NCBI GenBank assembly: GCA_019636495.1 | Contig: JAHBXL010000022.1 | Coordinates: 1-64,000 of the forward strand | Reading direction: 5' to 3' | DNA length: 64,000 nt | Source: Phycisphaeraceae bacterium | GTDB lineage: Bacteria; Planctomycetota; Phycisphaerae; Phycisphaerales; UBA1924 | In this document: positions 8,266-17,324 of the stretch, in pieces | Layout: each line of letters begins with the position of its first letter | Numbering within the stretch: the stretch's first letter is position 1 | Position numbers and translations under genes: made by a program | Notes under the pieces: model-generated | Told to the model about the DNA's origin: nothing | Seen by the model: only the letters and a program-made list of their open reading frames with translations | Database searches by the model: none

Positions 8266-8343
8266 CGGCATTGCTCCGACGGCCTTCCTGATATGCTCGC
8301 CTGCGATCCGCTGGCGCGGGTCGCGCGCCGCAGGAGGAGTCGC

Positions 8344-8868
8344 ATGGAACAGTGGCGTCCCGTGTTTGATCGCCGCGGCCGCGCTGTGCTGGGATACCAG
8401 GTCTCCAACCTTGGCCGCATCCGCACGTACTGGACCAGCGGCCCGCACGCCTCGCTGGTGACCAAGCCGTCGCTGCGCAAGCCCTCGTACGCCAAGCGCA
8501 ACGGCAAGCCGTCCGGGTCGCTCGTTCTGTGCGTTCGTGTTGGCCGACGGAAGTACGACACGTTCCAGATCGACGTGCTGGTGGCGACGGCGTTCATCGG
8601 TCCGCGGCCGCGCGGCGGCGTGCTCGATCACATCAACGGAGTTCCCGATGACAACCGCGCCCGCAACCTGCGCTGGGTGACGCGGTCGGAGTCCTCGCTG
8701 ATGGCGGTGGCGCGGACGCCGCGAAGGCCATTGGCCAAACTGACGCCCGCCAAGGTCCGCGCCATCCGGGCCTCGAAACTGACCGCGCCGGAACTGGCCG
8801 AGAAGTATGGCGTTGAGAAGAAGGCGATCTACAACATCAAGTGGGGCGTGACGTGGCGTGATGTGTAA
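8344..8868 (+). CDS. NUMOD4/HNH endonuclease, free-standing
   Basis: A 174-residue homing-type endonuclease. Residues 4-27 (WRPVFD...GYQVSNLGRIR) match the NUMOD4 DNA-binding motif. Residues 94-112 (LDHINGVPDDNRARNLRW) match the HNH nuclease core, with His96, Asn98, Asp103, Asn104 and Asn108. The C-terminal 45 residues (LTPAKVRAIRASKL...LAEKYGV) form a helix-turn-helix of the kind often attached to such nucleases. Family members cut DNA at specific sites and are usually found in phages, introns or as free-standing genes. It starts at the ATG at 8344 behind an AGGAGGAG site. It sits between host-like genes with no phage genes nearby, and nothing shows what it cuts. Confidence 0.85.
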   Translation: MEQWRPVFDRRGRAVLGYQVSNLGRIRTYWTSGPHASLVTKPSLRKPSYAKRNGKPSGSLVLCVRVGRRKYDTFQIDVLVATAFIGPRPRGGVLDHINGVPDDNRARNLRWVTRSESSLMAVARTPRRPLAKLTPAKVRAIRASKLTAPELAEKYGVEKKAIYNIKWGVTWRDV

Positions 8869-9019
8869 CCCGCGAGCGGTCGCTGCAAACCTCACGCCAT
8901 CCAATCTCGCATCTCCCTCGCGCTGCCCGGTGGGAGTTGTCGATGTGGTGCGCCCGCTGTCTGCAATACCCCGCGTTGCCGCACGTTTGTCTGCGGAGGT
9001 CAAGTGAAAGGGTAAGAGC

Positions 9020-9769
9020 ATGGCCGACCACAGCCGACGCGATTTCCTTCGATACTCCGGCCTTGCCGCCGCGGGCGCGGCAACGCTCACGCTCGACGCG
9101 CGCGCCCAGCCGACCGCGCCCAGCGGCAGTGCCGCCATCGGCGAACAGGTGCAGGCCCAGTTCGGCGATCCCCCCCTCACGCTCACCATGCGCGATGGCG
9201 CTCGGCCCACGCGGCGCAACGCGCTGGGCCCGTTCTATCAGCGCGGAGCGCCGTTTCGCGGCAAGGTGAGTCCGCCGCGTGCCCCGGGAACGGTGCTGGT
9301 GGTCTCGGGGCGCGTGTGGGCGTTTGACACCAAGCGGCCGCTGCCCGGGGCGATCATCGACCTGTGGCACTGCGACCACGAAGGGCACTATCACAACAAC
9401 TCCGGCGAGTACCACTACCGCGCGCGGATCATCACCTCGGAGACCGGCGCGTACGAGTATGAGACCATTCATCCCGTCGTCTACGAGGACAATGGCGACC
9501 TGCGCTCGCCGCACATCCACTACCGCATCACCGCCGCGGGCTACCGCACACTGGTCACACAACTGTTCTTCGAGGGAGACCCCAGACACGAAGACGACAG
9601 GTTGTTCGACCCGTCGCTCATGACCAAGGTCGTCACGCGCGGCGAGCCCGGCGCGGAGTTTCAGTCGAGCGAGTTCGACATCGTTCTCGCGCCCGACGAC
9701 GGCTCGCCGCCAGAATCGGAAGACCGGCCGCGGCGCGGACGCGCCCGGCGCACCGCGCAAGACCGCTGA
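9020..9769 (+). CDS. Intradiol ring-cleavage dioxygenase family protein, Tat-exported
   Basis: A 249-residue protein of the catechol/protocatechuate dioxygenase superfamily, which opens aromatic diols between the hydroxyls using non-heme Fe(III). A twin-arginine signal (SRRDFLRYSG) and an Ala-rich helix mark export through Tat. The core shows IDLWHCDHEGHYHNN, with a candidate ligand Tyr, then GAYEYETIHPVVYE with the second Tyr, and SPHIHYRI with both His ligands. The C-terminal 25 residues are basic and low-complexity. Export is typical of the secreted branch of this superfamily, so the substrate is uncertain. No other aromatic degradation genes are nearby. It converges on nuoG. Confidence 0.85.
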   Translation: MADHSRRDFLRYSGLAAAGAATLTLDARAQPTAPSGSAAIGEQVQAQFGDPPLTLTMRDGARPTRRNALGPFYQRGAPFRGKVSPPRAPGTVLVVSGRVWAFDTKRPLPGAIIDLWHCDHEGHYHNNSGEYHYRARIITSETGAYEYETIHPVVYEDNGDLRSPHIHYRITAAGYRTLVTQLFFEGDPRHEDDRLFDPSLMTKVVTRGEPGAEFQSSEFDIVLAPDDGSPPESEDRPRRGRARRTAQDR

Positions 9770-9789
9770 ACTGAGCATCGCCCGCCGCC

Positions 9790-11607
9790 TCAGACTTCGA
9801 CCAGCGGCATGGCCGTCTTGCGCTCGTTCGTCGCCGCGGGAGCATCGACTTGCCCGAACGACTCAAGCCCGGCGACCCCGGCCATTTCGGCGCGCGCCGC
9901 CGCGGCATCGAACTTCGCCCCCATCGGCGCGGCGACCTCGACGGCCATGGGCACCTGCCCGGCCATCTCGGGGTCGATCGCGACCGTCTCGCGGCCGATC
10001 GGCGCGATGTGTCCGGCAAAGACCGCCGCGAGATCGAGCGCGATCTGACCCTCACTCTTGGAAAGGCCGACCGGCGGGATGGCCTGCGCAAACGCCTGGG
10101 TGGCCTCGCGCGCCGAGACGAACGTGCCCGACTTCTCCATCCACGTGCACGAGGGCAGGACGATGTCCGCCGCGTCGCTGAGCCTGCCTGCCAGTGTGTC
10201 GAGCAGCACGGTGAAGGGCTTCTTGCCTCCGCCGCCGGTCATCGCGCTCAGGAGCGCTTCGGTTGTCCAGTCGCTGGGGTAGTTCCCGGTAATGATGGCC
10301 GCGCCGATCCCGCCACCGCGCATCTGGTTCACGAGTTCATCGAACTTCGTCAACGATGCGCCGCCGCCCTTGATGACCGCTTCGAGAACGCGCTTCACGC
10401 CGCGGGCGTTGGGCGCCTTCTCGGCGAAGATCTTGAACCCATCGGCCTTGTCGGGCGGGAAGGTCTTATCCTGCCCGCTCACGGGGACCGGCCCGATGGC
10501 CAACTGCGCCCGCGGGTCGATGCTCAGCGCCAGCCGCGCCAGCACGTACGCATCCTCGCACGACAGCATCGGACTCACGATCACACCGAGTCGTCCGCCC
10601 GCCGATGGTGCCACCGACCGTTGCTCCGCAGGAGCGCGGTCGGTGCTCCTCTGGTCGCCACCCAGCGCCCTCTTCAGCCCCGCCAACGCGTCGTTGTACG
10701 CCCGGTTCCAGTCGCTCTCGACCTGCACCCCGTGCTGCCGCCGCCGCGGCGTCAAAAGCCGCTCGGCCGAGTGCACGAACTTCCACCCGTAGCGCACCTC
10801 GTCGCTGATCCACCACTTGTTCGCGGCCATGTTGGTGCGCGGCTTCACGCGGTAGACCTTCCCATCGTTGTGGTCGATGCGGATGTTGTCGCCGCTGGCG
10901 GTGATGCCGTCGATGCTGGGTGTTTCCTTGAGGAACCAAACGCGCTGCGCGAACAGGAAGTCCTTGTCGAGCAGCGCGCCGACGGGACACAGGTCGATGA
11001 CGTTGCCGGAGAGTTCGTTGGCCAGCGCCTTGCCGGGGAAGACGTCGATCTGCTCCTGGTTGCCGCGGCCTTCGACGAGCAACTCGCCGGTGCCCGTCAC
11101 CTCGCGCGTGAAGCGGACGCAGCGCGTGCACATGATGCAGCGGTCGGAGTACAGCAGCACGTGCGGGCCGAGGTCCTTCTTGGGCTGCTTGACCTTGGCT
11201 TCCTCGAAGCGCGACACGCCGCGGCCGTACTCGTAGGAGTAGTCCTGCAAAAAGCACTCGCCCGACTGGTCGCACACCGGGCAGTCCAGCGGGTGGTTGA
11301 TGAGCAGGTACTCCATCACCGCTTTCTGGTTGGCGATGGCCTTGGGCGAATCGGTGTAGACGACCATGCCGTCGGCGCACGCCGTCTGGCAGGTGGGGAT
11401 GAGTTTGGGGATGGGCTCGAGCGCGTTGTTGTTGCGCGGGTTGGGCTGCCAGACCTCGGCCAGGCAGATGCGGCACGAGGCCACGATCGACAGGCCGTCG
11501 TGGTAGCAATACTGCGGGATCTCGATCCCGTTCGCGTTGGCCACCTGGATGATCATCTCACCCGGTTTGAACTCGCATTCGCGGCCGTTGATCATCACCT
11601 TCGGCAT
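9790..11607 (-). CDS. nuoG: NADH-quinone oxidoreductase subunit G
   Basis: Iron-sulfur subunit of the peripheral arm of complex I, carrying electrons from the flavin site toward quinone. The 605-residue product has the N-terminal [2Fe-2S] ferredoxin domain (CYHDGLSIVASCRIC, then CQTAC), the His/Cys-ligated cluster (HPLDCPVCDQSGEC), and a [4Fe-4S] segment (CIMCTRC with DLCPVGAL). A shortened molybdopterin oxidoreductase-like domain fills residues 240-560. It is shorter than E. coli NuoG (about 900 aa) but within the family range. No nuo neighbours flank it; nuoE lies 19 kb away. A short disordered insertion (DQRSTDRAPAEQRSVAPSAG) occurs near residues 315-335. Confidence 0.93.
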   Translation of the reverse strand: MPKVMINGRECEFKPGEMIIQVANANGIEIPQYCYHDGLSIVASCRICLAEVWQPNPRNNNALEPIPKLIPTCQTACADGMVVYTDSPKAIANQKAVMEYLLINHPLDCPVCDQSGECFLQDYSYEYGRGVSRFEEAKVKQPKKDLGPHVLLYSDRCIMCTRCVRFTREVTGTGELLVEGRGNQEQIDVFPGKALANELSGNVIDLCPVGALLDKDFLFAQRVWFLKETPSIDGITASGDNIRIDHNDGKVYRVKPRTNMAANKWWISDEVRYGWKFVHSAERLLTPRRRQHGVQVESDWNRAYNDALAGLKRALGGDQRSTDRAPAEQRSVAPSAGGRLGVIVSPMLSCEDAYVLARLALSIDPRAQLAIGPVPVSGQDKTFPPDKADGFKIFAEKAPNARGVKRVLEAVIKGGGASLTKFDELVNQMRGGGIGAAIITGNYPSDWTTEALLSAMTGGGGKKPFTVLLDTLAGRLSDAADIVLPSCTWMEKSGTFVSAREATQAFAQAIPPVGLSKSEGQIALDLAAVFAGHIAPIGRETVAIDPEMAGQVPMAVEVAAPMGAKFDAAAARAEMAGVAGLESFGQVDAPAATNERKTAMPLVEV

Positions 11608-11676
11608 AGGGCGGCATGGTAGGGGGCACGGATACAGACCGCCCGGCGCGGCGAACAGTCCCGTCTACCCGCAGGA

Positions 11677-12717
11677 TTACCCCGCCGCGCCCGTGGCGTG
11701 CTCGGCAAGCAGCGCGTTCCACGCGTCGATGAGCCGCGCGGCAAGCGGGCCGGGCGCTCCCGCGCCGATGGCCTTGGCCTCGATGCGCGTCACGGGCAGC
11801 ACGCCCCACGACGAGTTGGTCAGCATCGCCTCGTCGGCGTCGAGCAGGTCGGATACGCCGAGCATGCGCCGATGCACGGGCATGCCCGCGTTGCGTGCCC
11901 AGTCGATGACCCATCGGCGGACGATGCCCGGGAGAACGGGGCTGGGCAGCGCGGCGCCGCCCGGTTGAGAAGGTGTGCCGCTGCGGGGCTGGGCGGGCGG
12001 CGCATCGTCATGCGGCGATGGCGCGGGCGCAGCCTCCCGGGCGGACAGTTGTTCATCGGTCGCACCCTCTTCGCCGCGTGCATAGGGCGTCAGCAGCGCG
12101 CCGCCCTTGACGATGAACAGGTTGCTCACGCACCCGCCGGCAAGGTGATTCGTGGCCGAAAGCACGATGGCTTCCGCCGCGCCCTTGCCCGCCGCGGCCT
12201 GCAGTTCGCGCAGCCGCCACCAGTAGTTGAGCGTTTTGTGGCTCTCGCAGGGGTTGAAGGGGTTGACGCGTGCGTCGGAGATGGTGGCCAGCACGCCGCG
12301 GGCGTACATCGGCTCGGGGTACTCGGCGGCGCGCTGCGCGACGATGAGCACCGTCGGCTGTGGCGCTGCGCCCTCGCCGGGCCGCAACATGTTCAGGTCG
12401 CCCGCGGTGATGGTGAGCCGCACCCGGGCGCGGTGCAGGCCCGAGCGGCGGATCGTCTCGGCAACGGCCTCGGTCAGCGCGACCGTCCGCAGCGCATCGG
12501 ACAGGCCCAGTTCGCGGGCCGACTCGGCCAGCCGCGCCATGTGCTCGTCAATCCGCACGCACCAGAGGTTGCCCGCGTCTCCCACGCCGCCCAGCATCGT
12601 CTCGAACAGGCCCACGCCGTGCTGCACGCCCGCATCGAGCGCGGAGAGCATGGGCGCACCGGCGCCGCCGTCACCGAGATCGTGGAACTTTCCGTTGAGA
12701 AACACAGTGGCGGGCAT
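11677..12717 (-). CDS. Class IV aminotransferase, likely aminodeoxychorismate lyase-like
   Basis: A 346-residue PLP enzyme of fold type IV, the superfamily of aminodeoxychorismate lyase (PabC), D-amino acid and branched-chain aminotransferases. The core shows VFLNGKF, DAGVQHGVGLFETM, the Schiff-base Lys in ESHKTLNYWW, CVSNLF, and LTNSSWGVLPV. The VQHGVGLFE segment fits the PabC/DAAT group better than IlvE, so folate synthesis (4-aminobenzoate formation) is the likeliest role, but this is inferred. A Pro/Ala-rich insertion of about 40 residues (residues 225-265) interrupts the cofactor domain. No pab genes are nearby. It lies 69 bp upstream of nuoG on the same strand. Confidence 0.85.
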   Translation of the reverse strand: MPATVFLNGKFHDLGDGGAGAPMLSALDAGVQHGVGLFETMLGGVGDAGNLWCVRIDEHMARLAESARELGLSDALRTVALTEAVAETIRRSGLHRARVRLTITAGDLNMLRPGEGAAPQPTVLIVAQRAAEYPEPMYARGVLATISDARVNPFNPCESHKTLNYWWRLRELQAAAGKGAAEAIVLSATNHLAGGCVSNLFIVKGGALLTPYARGEEGATDEQLSAREAAPAPSPHDDAPPAQPRSGTPSQPGGAALPSPVLPGIVRRWVIDWARNAGMPVHRRMLGVSDLLDADEAMLTNSSWGVLPVTRIEAKAIGAGAPGPLAARLIDAWNALLAEHATGAAG

Positions 12718-12957
12718 GGTCTCTCCCGTGTGCGTTGGCGCGGGGTCCGGCGGGGGAATGGGCGAGGGGCACCAACGTTATGGGCCGGGGCGTTCTCGGA
12801 CGCGGACTGCGCAAACTGCGAGGTTCGCGCGGGCGTGGCGATCGCGGCGGGCACGGGCACGCGGGATCGGCTTTCACCCCGCCGCGACAGGGGTCGATGG
12901 CCCGGGTGCGACCCCGGTGGGCGCTGCCGCGCTCCCGTGCCGCGCGAGGATTGATCC

Positions 12958-13353
12958 ATGGCCACGACCAAACTCCGCCTGCACCGTGATGTGGAGACCG
13001 AATCGCCTGCGAATGCCGAGCAGATTCCGGCGACTTTCCGCTTTCCGGAGATTCCCCGGGGTCGGGGCGGTCGGGTGCAGTCCCGGCGTGCGACGCTCGT
13101 GGCCGGGCGCGTGAACCCAGACGCCGCGGCGGGGGAGGCGGGCGGGGTGCACGCCGATGCCGGGTACCCGCGCCCGCCAGCCCTTCGCCTGCTCCGCGAG
13201 GATGGGACCGTCACCACCCCCGATCTGGTCCGACAGGTCGAGCAGACGATGGAGGCCATGCAGGCCCGGCTGGACAGGCTGCGCAGGCAGGCCGAATCGC
13301 CCATGCGGTTCCCGGAGCCCGGCGATGGGGACGACCGGCCGACCGCGGCGTGA
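12958..13353 (+). CDS. Hypothetical protein
   Basis: A 131-residue protein with no recognised family. The N-terminal half is basic and Arg/Gly-rich; the C-terminal half contains a likely amphipathic helix (DLVRQVEQTMEAMQARLDRL, about residues 87-106) that could form a coiled coil. No signal peptide or membrane segment. The ATG at 12958 has a GAGGAT site 6-11 bases upstream. Strong third-position GC supports coding. Confidence 0.6.
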   Translation: MATTKLRLHRDVETESPANAEQIPATFRFPEIPRGRGGRVQSRRATLVAGRVNPDAAAGEAGGVHADAGYPRPPALRLLREDGTVTTPDLVRQVEQTMEAMQARLDRLRRQAESPMRFPEPGDGDDRPTAA

Positions 13354-13448
13354 GAATCGGTCTTGCACCGTCCCGAAGTGCGGGGACCCCAGGCAACCCG
13401 CCACCCGGCTAGACTGTCCACAGGACACGTTTAGACCGGAGTTGGAGC

Positions 13449-13991
13449 ATGACGCGGATCTCGACGCGCGATGGTGTGCTGTTCGCCCTTCTGGTCGGCC
13501 TGGCGGTGGCCACGCGCCTGCTGCCGCACCCGCCCAACTTCACCGCGCTGGTCGCCGTGTCGCTGCTGGCGGGGTGGGTGTTCCAGAGCCGCGTGCTCGC
13601 GGCGTGCGTGCCAATGGCGGCGATGCTGCTGAGCGACGCGGTGATCGGCGGGTACAGCCTCGGAATCATGATCGCCGTTTACGCCGGGTTGCTCGCGCCG
13701 CTGGCGATGCGCCGGTTGATCGGCGATGGCCGGTGCGCATGGCGGATCGGCGGCGCGGCGGCGCTGTCATCGCTGGCGTTCTTCGTTGTTTCGAACGGCG
13801 CGGTGTGGGCGTTCGGCACGATGTACGCGCGCGATGCGGGCGGGCTGTTGGCGTGCTATGTCGCGGCGGTCCCGTTCTTCAAGTGGCAACTCGCCGGCGA
13901 CCTGCTGTACTCGGGCGCGATGTTCGGCCTCGCGGCGGTCATGCCGCGGGCGGTCGCGACGGTTCGCGGCCTCGCGCCGGTCGGCGCATAG
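13449..13991 (+). CDS. DUF6580 family multi-pass membrane protein
   Basis: A 180-residue integral membrane protein with about five hydrophobic segments. Conserved-looking features are PPNFTAL near residue 34, LLSDAVIGGY near residue 60, FFVVSNGAVWAFG near residue 115, and CYVAAVPFFKWQLAGDLLYS near residue 140. This pattern matches DUF6580, which resembles the substrate-binding S components of ECF vitamin transporters; a transport role is therefore possible but unproven. No ECF ATPase genes are present. A small hairpin (TGTCC, ACA, GGACA) lies about 25 bp before the start. Confidence 0.75.
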   Translation: MTRISTRDGVLFALLVGLAVATRLLPHPPNFTALVAVSLLAGWVFQSRVLAACVPMAAMLLSDAVIGGYSLGIMIAVYAGLLAPLAMRRLIGDGRCAWRIGGAAALSSLAFFVVSNGAVWAFGTMYARDAGGLLACYVAAVPFFKWQLAGDLLYSGAMFGLAAVMPRAVATVRGLAPVGA

Positions 13992-14076
13992 GCCACTGAA
14001 AGCGACAGACGAGCCCGAGGGAAGCGGCGCGCGACCGCGCATGCGGGCGTTCTGCGCGCGTGGCCCGGTGCATTTC

Positions 14077-14562
14077 CTATCGCCTGTGCCGCACCGCGCC
14101 GCCGATCACCGCGGCCGCGCCGAAGAGCATCAGGTCCTTCACGAGGTACTGCCCCTCGGGCGTCGGCACCAGCGGCGAGTGTGCGAAGCACACGTCCGCG
14201 CGGATAATCATCGCGGCGGCGGTGCCCAGCAGACGCAGCAGAAGCAGCGGCAGCGCGATGCGCACCAGCGCGGGGAAGAGCAGGCACAGGCCGATGGCCG
14301 CCTCCCACGCGCCCAGCAGGCGAACCGTCACATCGGGCGGTCCGACGAACACCGTGTGCGCCAGGATCGTCGTCGCCGTCGGGTGGCCGTACAACTTCAG
14401 CGTTCCGAACCACAGGAACACCAGCGCGAGTGTCATTCGGTGCAGCGGATGGCCGAGCCGGTCCAGCCACGATGCGACCCGCGCATCGAGCCGGTCCCAT
14501 CGGGCAAGCAAGGCCTGCCATGGTCCGTGCTGCCGACGCGATGGGGGCGTGTGTTCAGACAT
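14077..14562 (-). CDS. DoxX-like family membrane protein
   Basis: A 161-residue membrane protein with four predicted transmembrane helices (starting near residues 40, 78, 98 and 139). HRMTLALVFLWFGTLKL and the WEAAIGLCLLFP helix fit the DoxX-like group, whose members are poorly characterised membrane proteins linked to redox or stress functions in a few bacteria. The ATG at 14562 has an excellent upstream site (TGGAGGAGGATC), which decides the start against longer upstream readings. It converges on the DUF6580 gene. Function inferred only at family level. Confidence 0.8.
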   Translation of the reverse strand: MSEHTPPSRRQHGPWQALLARWDRLDARVASWLDRLGHPLHRMTLALVFLWFGTLKLYGHPTATTILAHTVFVGPPDVTVRLLGAWEAAIGLCLLFPALVRIALPLLLLRLLGTAAAMIIRADVCFAHSPLVPTPEGQYLVKDLMLFGAAAVIGGAVRHRR

Positions 14563-14819
14563 GTGTGATCCTCCTCCACCGCCGGTGCCCGGCGAAGACC
14601 GACTGCCAAACAAACACAGTCCTGCTTTGCGCCGTGTGTTGCAAGCCTCGGCCGAGCCACGATTTGCGCAGGATCTGCCGAAATTGGTGCGATTCCCACT
14701 GGCGTGAACCGCCATTATCGGGCATAATAGAAACTCTCTCTCAAAGGCCCCTTGCACAAGGACCATCGCGGCGTACGTTCGAGTTGTTCCCCACACCCTT
14801 CCCTCTCTCGGGGTGTCAC

Positions 14820-15512
14820 ATGAAAAGAATGATCGTTTCTGTCGCCGCGCCAGCGGCGGCTGTGGCGTTGTTGGGCGCGGCCGGTCCCGCGTCTGCCGCC
14901 GTCATCGAACCGGGCTTCTACGCCCTTGGCAACCACCCGGCCTTTCAGGCGGGGCCGGCGGGCATGCAACTCGACGAGTTGTACAACGCGACCGCCGACC
15001 ACGACCGGTTCCTCTTTGATTTCGACCACCCGCAATCGCTGGTGATTCTCGAAGTCTCGCCCGGAATCCTGCGCGTGTTCGGAACCGTGTGGGGCGGCCG
15101 GTGGAACTTCAATCTCTTCTGGAACGACCAGTACCGGGGCGTGTACACGTTCAACATGTCGTACACCATCGGCGTGCAGCAGGTGCCGGGCGATGACGAC
15201 CTCTGGGTGAACGGCCCGAACAACATCAACACCGGCTGGATCACCACGCCCCTGGGCGACACCATCCCGCTCTACGACGAACGGGGAAACTTCGGCTTCT
15301 CGCTGCGTCTGGGCGACGAGGACCACGACGACGGGCACCTGTTCTTCCCCGGTGTGTCAGGCTGGGGCTGGCTGAACCACGGCGACAACCCCACGCTGCA
15401 CCGGCCGATCGGCGACTTCCTGTTCGTCTCGCGCGGGTTGATCCCCGCGCCGGGCGCGGGGTCGCTGGCGTTGCTTGGCGCATCGTTCTTCGCGTCCCGC
15501 AGGCGCCGATAA
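14820..15512 (+). CDS. Secreted protein with PAPG...RRRR sorting tail
   Basis: A 230-residue exported protein: signal peptide to about residue 25 (VALLGAAGPASA), then a beta-rich mature region with aromatic and Asp-rich stretches (HDRFLFDFDHP, LGDEDHDDGHLFFPG), ending IPAPGAGSLALLGAS...RRRR. The tail is the third PEP-CTERM-like example in the window. The Asp-rich loops could bind a metal such as calcium, but no known domain is recognised. It starts at 14820 with a modest CTCGGGG upstream region. Confidence 0.8.
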   Translation: MKRMIVSVAAPAAAVALLGAAGPASAAVIEPGFYALGNHPAFQAGPAGMQLDELYNATADHDRFLFDFDHPQSLVILEVSPGILRVFGTVWGGRWNFNLFWNDQYRGVYTFNMSYTIGVQQVPGDDDLWVNGPNNINTGWITTPLGDTIPLYDERGNFGFSLRLGDEDHDDGHLFFPGVSGWGWLNHGDNPTLHRPIGDFLFVSRGLIPAPGAGSLALLGASFFASRRRR

Positions 15513-15637
15513 CCGCGATGGGACCTTCGGCGCGGGCCTTGCGCACCGGCGCAGATCGCCGCGCTGCGTGGTGGGGCTCGCCCCGGGCGTGCCGATGAAC
15601 TGTCCGGGCGCACGCCGATTACGCACCCGGAGGCACC

Positions 15638-16000
15638 ATGACCACGAACACCCCGACCGCCGCGATTGCAGCAACACGCCAGCCCCGAGAAGAACGCCGC
15701 CGCAACAAGCGATTCCGCATCGCGCGCGATGGCAAGGTGTTCCTCCCCGCGGCACGCCAGTACCTCTCCGCGCAGACGCGGGACCTCTCCGTCGGCGGCG
15801 CTTTGCTGGAGATCGAGACCGACCGGCCGCTGGCCCCCGGCGATGCGGTGCAGGTGGCGGTCGCATCGACCGAGTCGCCGCTGGTCCGCGACGACGCGCT
15901 GGTCCACGCCGTGGTCGTCCGCGCCGATGCGATCGGCGGCCGACGGCAGAGCATCGCGGTGCGCTACACCGGCGCGCGGCCCGCGGCCCGCGCGGCCTGA
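15638..16000 (+). CDS. PilZ domain protein (c-di-GMP receptor)
   Basis: A 120-residue protein made of one PilZ domain. The c-di-GMP contact motifs are visible: the RxxxR element in RRRNKRFRI (about residues 20-29) and DLSVGGALLE (DxSxxG, about residues 49-58). PilZ domains bind cyclic-di-GMP and pass the signal to partner proteins in motility, adhesion or polysaccharide export. It is cytoplasmic, with no other domain fused. The nadA start is 21 bp after its stop, so the two may share a transcript, though the functions look unrelated. Confidence 0.85.
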   Translation: MTTNTPTAAIAATRQPREERRRNKRFRIARDGKVFLPAARQYLSAQTRDLSVGGALLEIETDRPLAPGDAVQVAVASTESPLVRDDALVHAVVVRADAIGGRRQSIAVRYTGARPAARAA

Positions 16001-16021
16001 GCACGCGCACTACGATCGCTC

Positions 16022-17323
16022 ATGCTCTGGCAGCCGTCACTCCCGGAGAAGTACACCGGCGCTTCGCCCGAGCACCTGGCCGCGTCGATCTCGGCGCGCC
16101 GGGCCGAACTGGGCCCGCAACTGGTCATCCTCGGTCACCACTACCAGACCGACGAGGTCATCCGGCACGCCGACTTCACGGGCGATTCGCTGAAACTCAG
16201 CCAACTCGCCGCGGGCCGCGTCAAGGAGCAGGGCGCGCGCTTCGTCGTCTTCTGCGGCGTGCACTTCATGGCCGAGACCGCCGACCTCGTCACGCCCGAC
16301 GATGTCGCCGTCATCCTGCCCGATCTCTCCGCGGGCTGTTCGATGGCCGACATGGCCGACTACGACGACGCACTCGCCGCGTGGGACCTGCTCCACGATG
16401 CGCTCCGCGCTCCCGCGGCTCGCGGCCGAAAGGGCGCGGCGTGGAAGGGCCGCATCATTCCCATCACCTACATCAACTCCTCCGCGGCGATCAAGGCGTT
16501 CGTCGGCCGCAACGGCGGCGCGGTGTGCACGTCCTCCAACGCCGCGCGCGTCTTCGAGTGGGCCATGAAAGGCGGCACGATGCCCGTCCGCAAGGGCGAG
16601 CAGATCAAGATTCTCTTCCTGCCCGACCAGCACCTGGGCCGCAACACCGCCGCGGCGTACGGGCTCGACGTGCGCACGCAAACCTGTGTCTACGACCCTC
16701 GGCGACTGGCTCGCGGCGAGGAACTGGGCGGCGCAACGCCCGAGCAGGTCCGCGCGGCCACGGTGATCCTCTGGGCCGGGCACTGCTCGGTGCACAAACT
16801 CTTCCGCCCCGAGCACTGCGATGAGATCCGCGAGGCCGACAAGGGCAAGCCCAAGGCCGAGCGTACCAGCATCCTTGTGCACCCCGAGTGCTGCAAGGAG
16901 GTCGTCGACAAGTCCGATCTTTCGGGTTCGACCGAGTTCATCATCAAGACGCTGCGCGCTGCGCAGAGCGGCACCTATTGGGCGGTCGGCACCGAGGTGC
17001 ACCTGGTGAACCGGCTCGCCCGCGAGTGCGCGCTCCGCGGCGTACACGTCCGCATTCTCTCCGATTGCCAGTGCCTCTGCACCACGATGTTCCGCATCGA
17101 CCAGGAGCACCTGGCGTGGGTGCTCGACAACCTCGCCGCGGGCAAGGTTGTGAACCGCGTGAGCGTGCACCCCGAGGCGCGCAAGTGGGCTCTGGCGGCG
17201 ATCGACCGGATGCTGAAACTGGCCGCGCCGATGGGCGCGCCGCCCGCGCCGGTGAAGTCAGGTGTGAAGAATCGCGCTCGCGGCAAGCGCGCTGCCCCCG
17301 CCGACCCCGCGCTGACCGATTGA
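16022..17323 (+). CDS. nadA: Quinolinate synthase
   Basis: Condenses iminoaspartate with dihydroxyacetone phosphate to quinolinate, the second step of de novo NAD synthesis; cytoplasmic [4Fe-4S] enzyme. The 433-residue product shows LGHHYQTDEV near the N-terminus, FCGVHFMAETA with the first Cys, PDLSAGCSMAD, ITYINSSAAIKAF, LPDQHLGRN, WAGHCSVH with the second Cys, VHPEC, and SDCQCLCTTMF near the C-terminal cluster ligand. It is longer than E. coli NadA (about 350 aa), with short insertions around residue 135 and a basic C-terminal tail. nadB and nadC are not in this window. Confidence 0.95.
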   Translation: MLWQPSLPEKYTGASPEHLAASISARRAELGPQLVILGHHYQTDEVIRHADFTGDSLKLSQLAAGRVKEQGARFVVFCGVHFMAETADLVTPDDVAVILPDLSAGCSMADMADYDDALAAWDLLHDALRAPAARGRKGAAWKGRIIPITYINSSAAIKAFVGRNGGAVCTSSNAARVFEWAMKGGTMPVRKGEQIKILFLPDQHLGRNTAAAYGLDVRTQTCVYDPRRLARGEELGGATPEQVRAATVILWAGHCSVHKLFRPEHCDEIREADKGKPKAERTSILVHPECCKEVVDKSDLSGSTEFIIKTLRAAQSGTYWAVGTEVHLVNRLARECALRGVHVRILSDCQCLCTTMFRIDQEHLAWVLDNLAAGKVVNRVSVHPEARKWALAAIDRMLKLAAPMGAPPAPVKSGVKNRARGKRAAPADPALTD

Positions 17324-17324
17324 A

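Noticed and set aside
13985..14040. GCCACTG and GGGAAG boxes resembling parts of a cobalamin riboswitch
   Set aside because: They lie between two convergent genes, the other conserved boxes are missing, and no gene follows in the right direction.
14700..14730. CATAAT as a -10 box before the gene at 14820
   Set aside because: No acceptable -35 element at a 16-18 bp distance.
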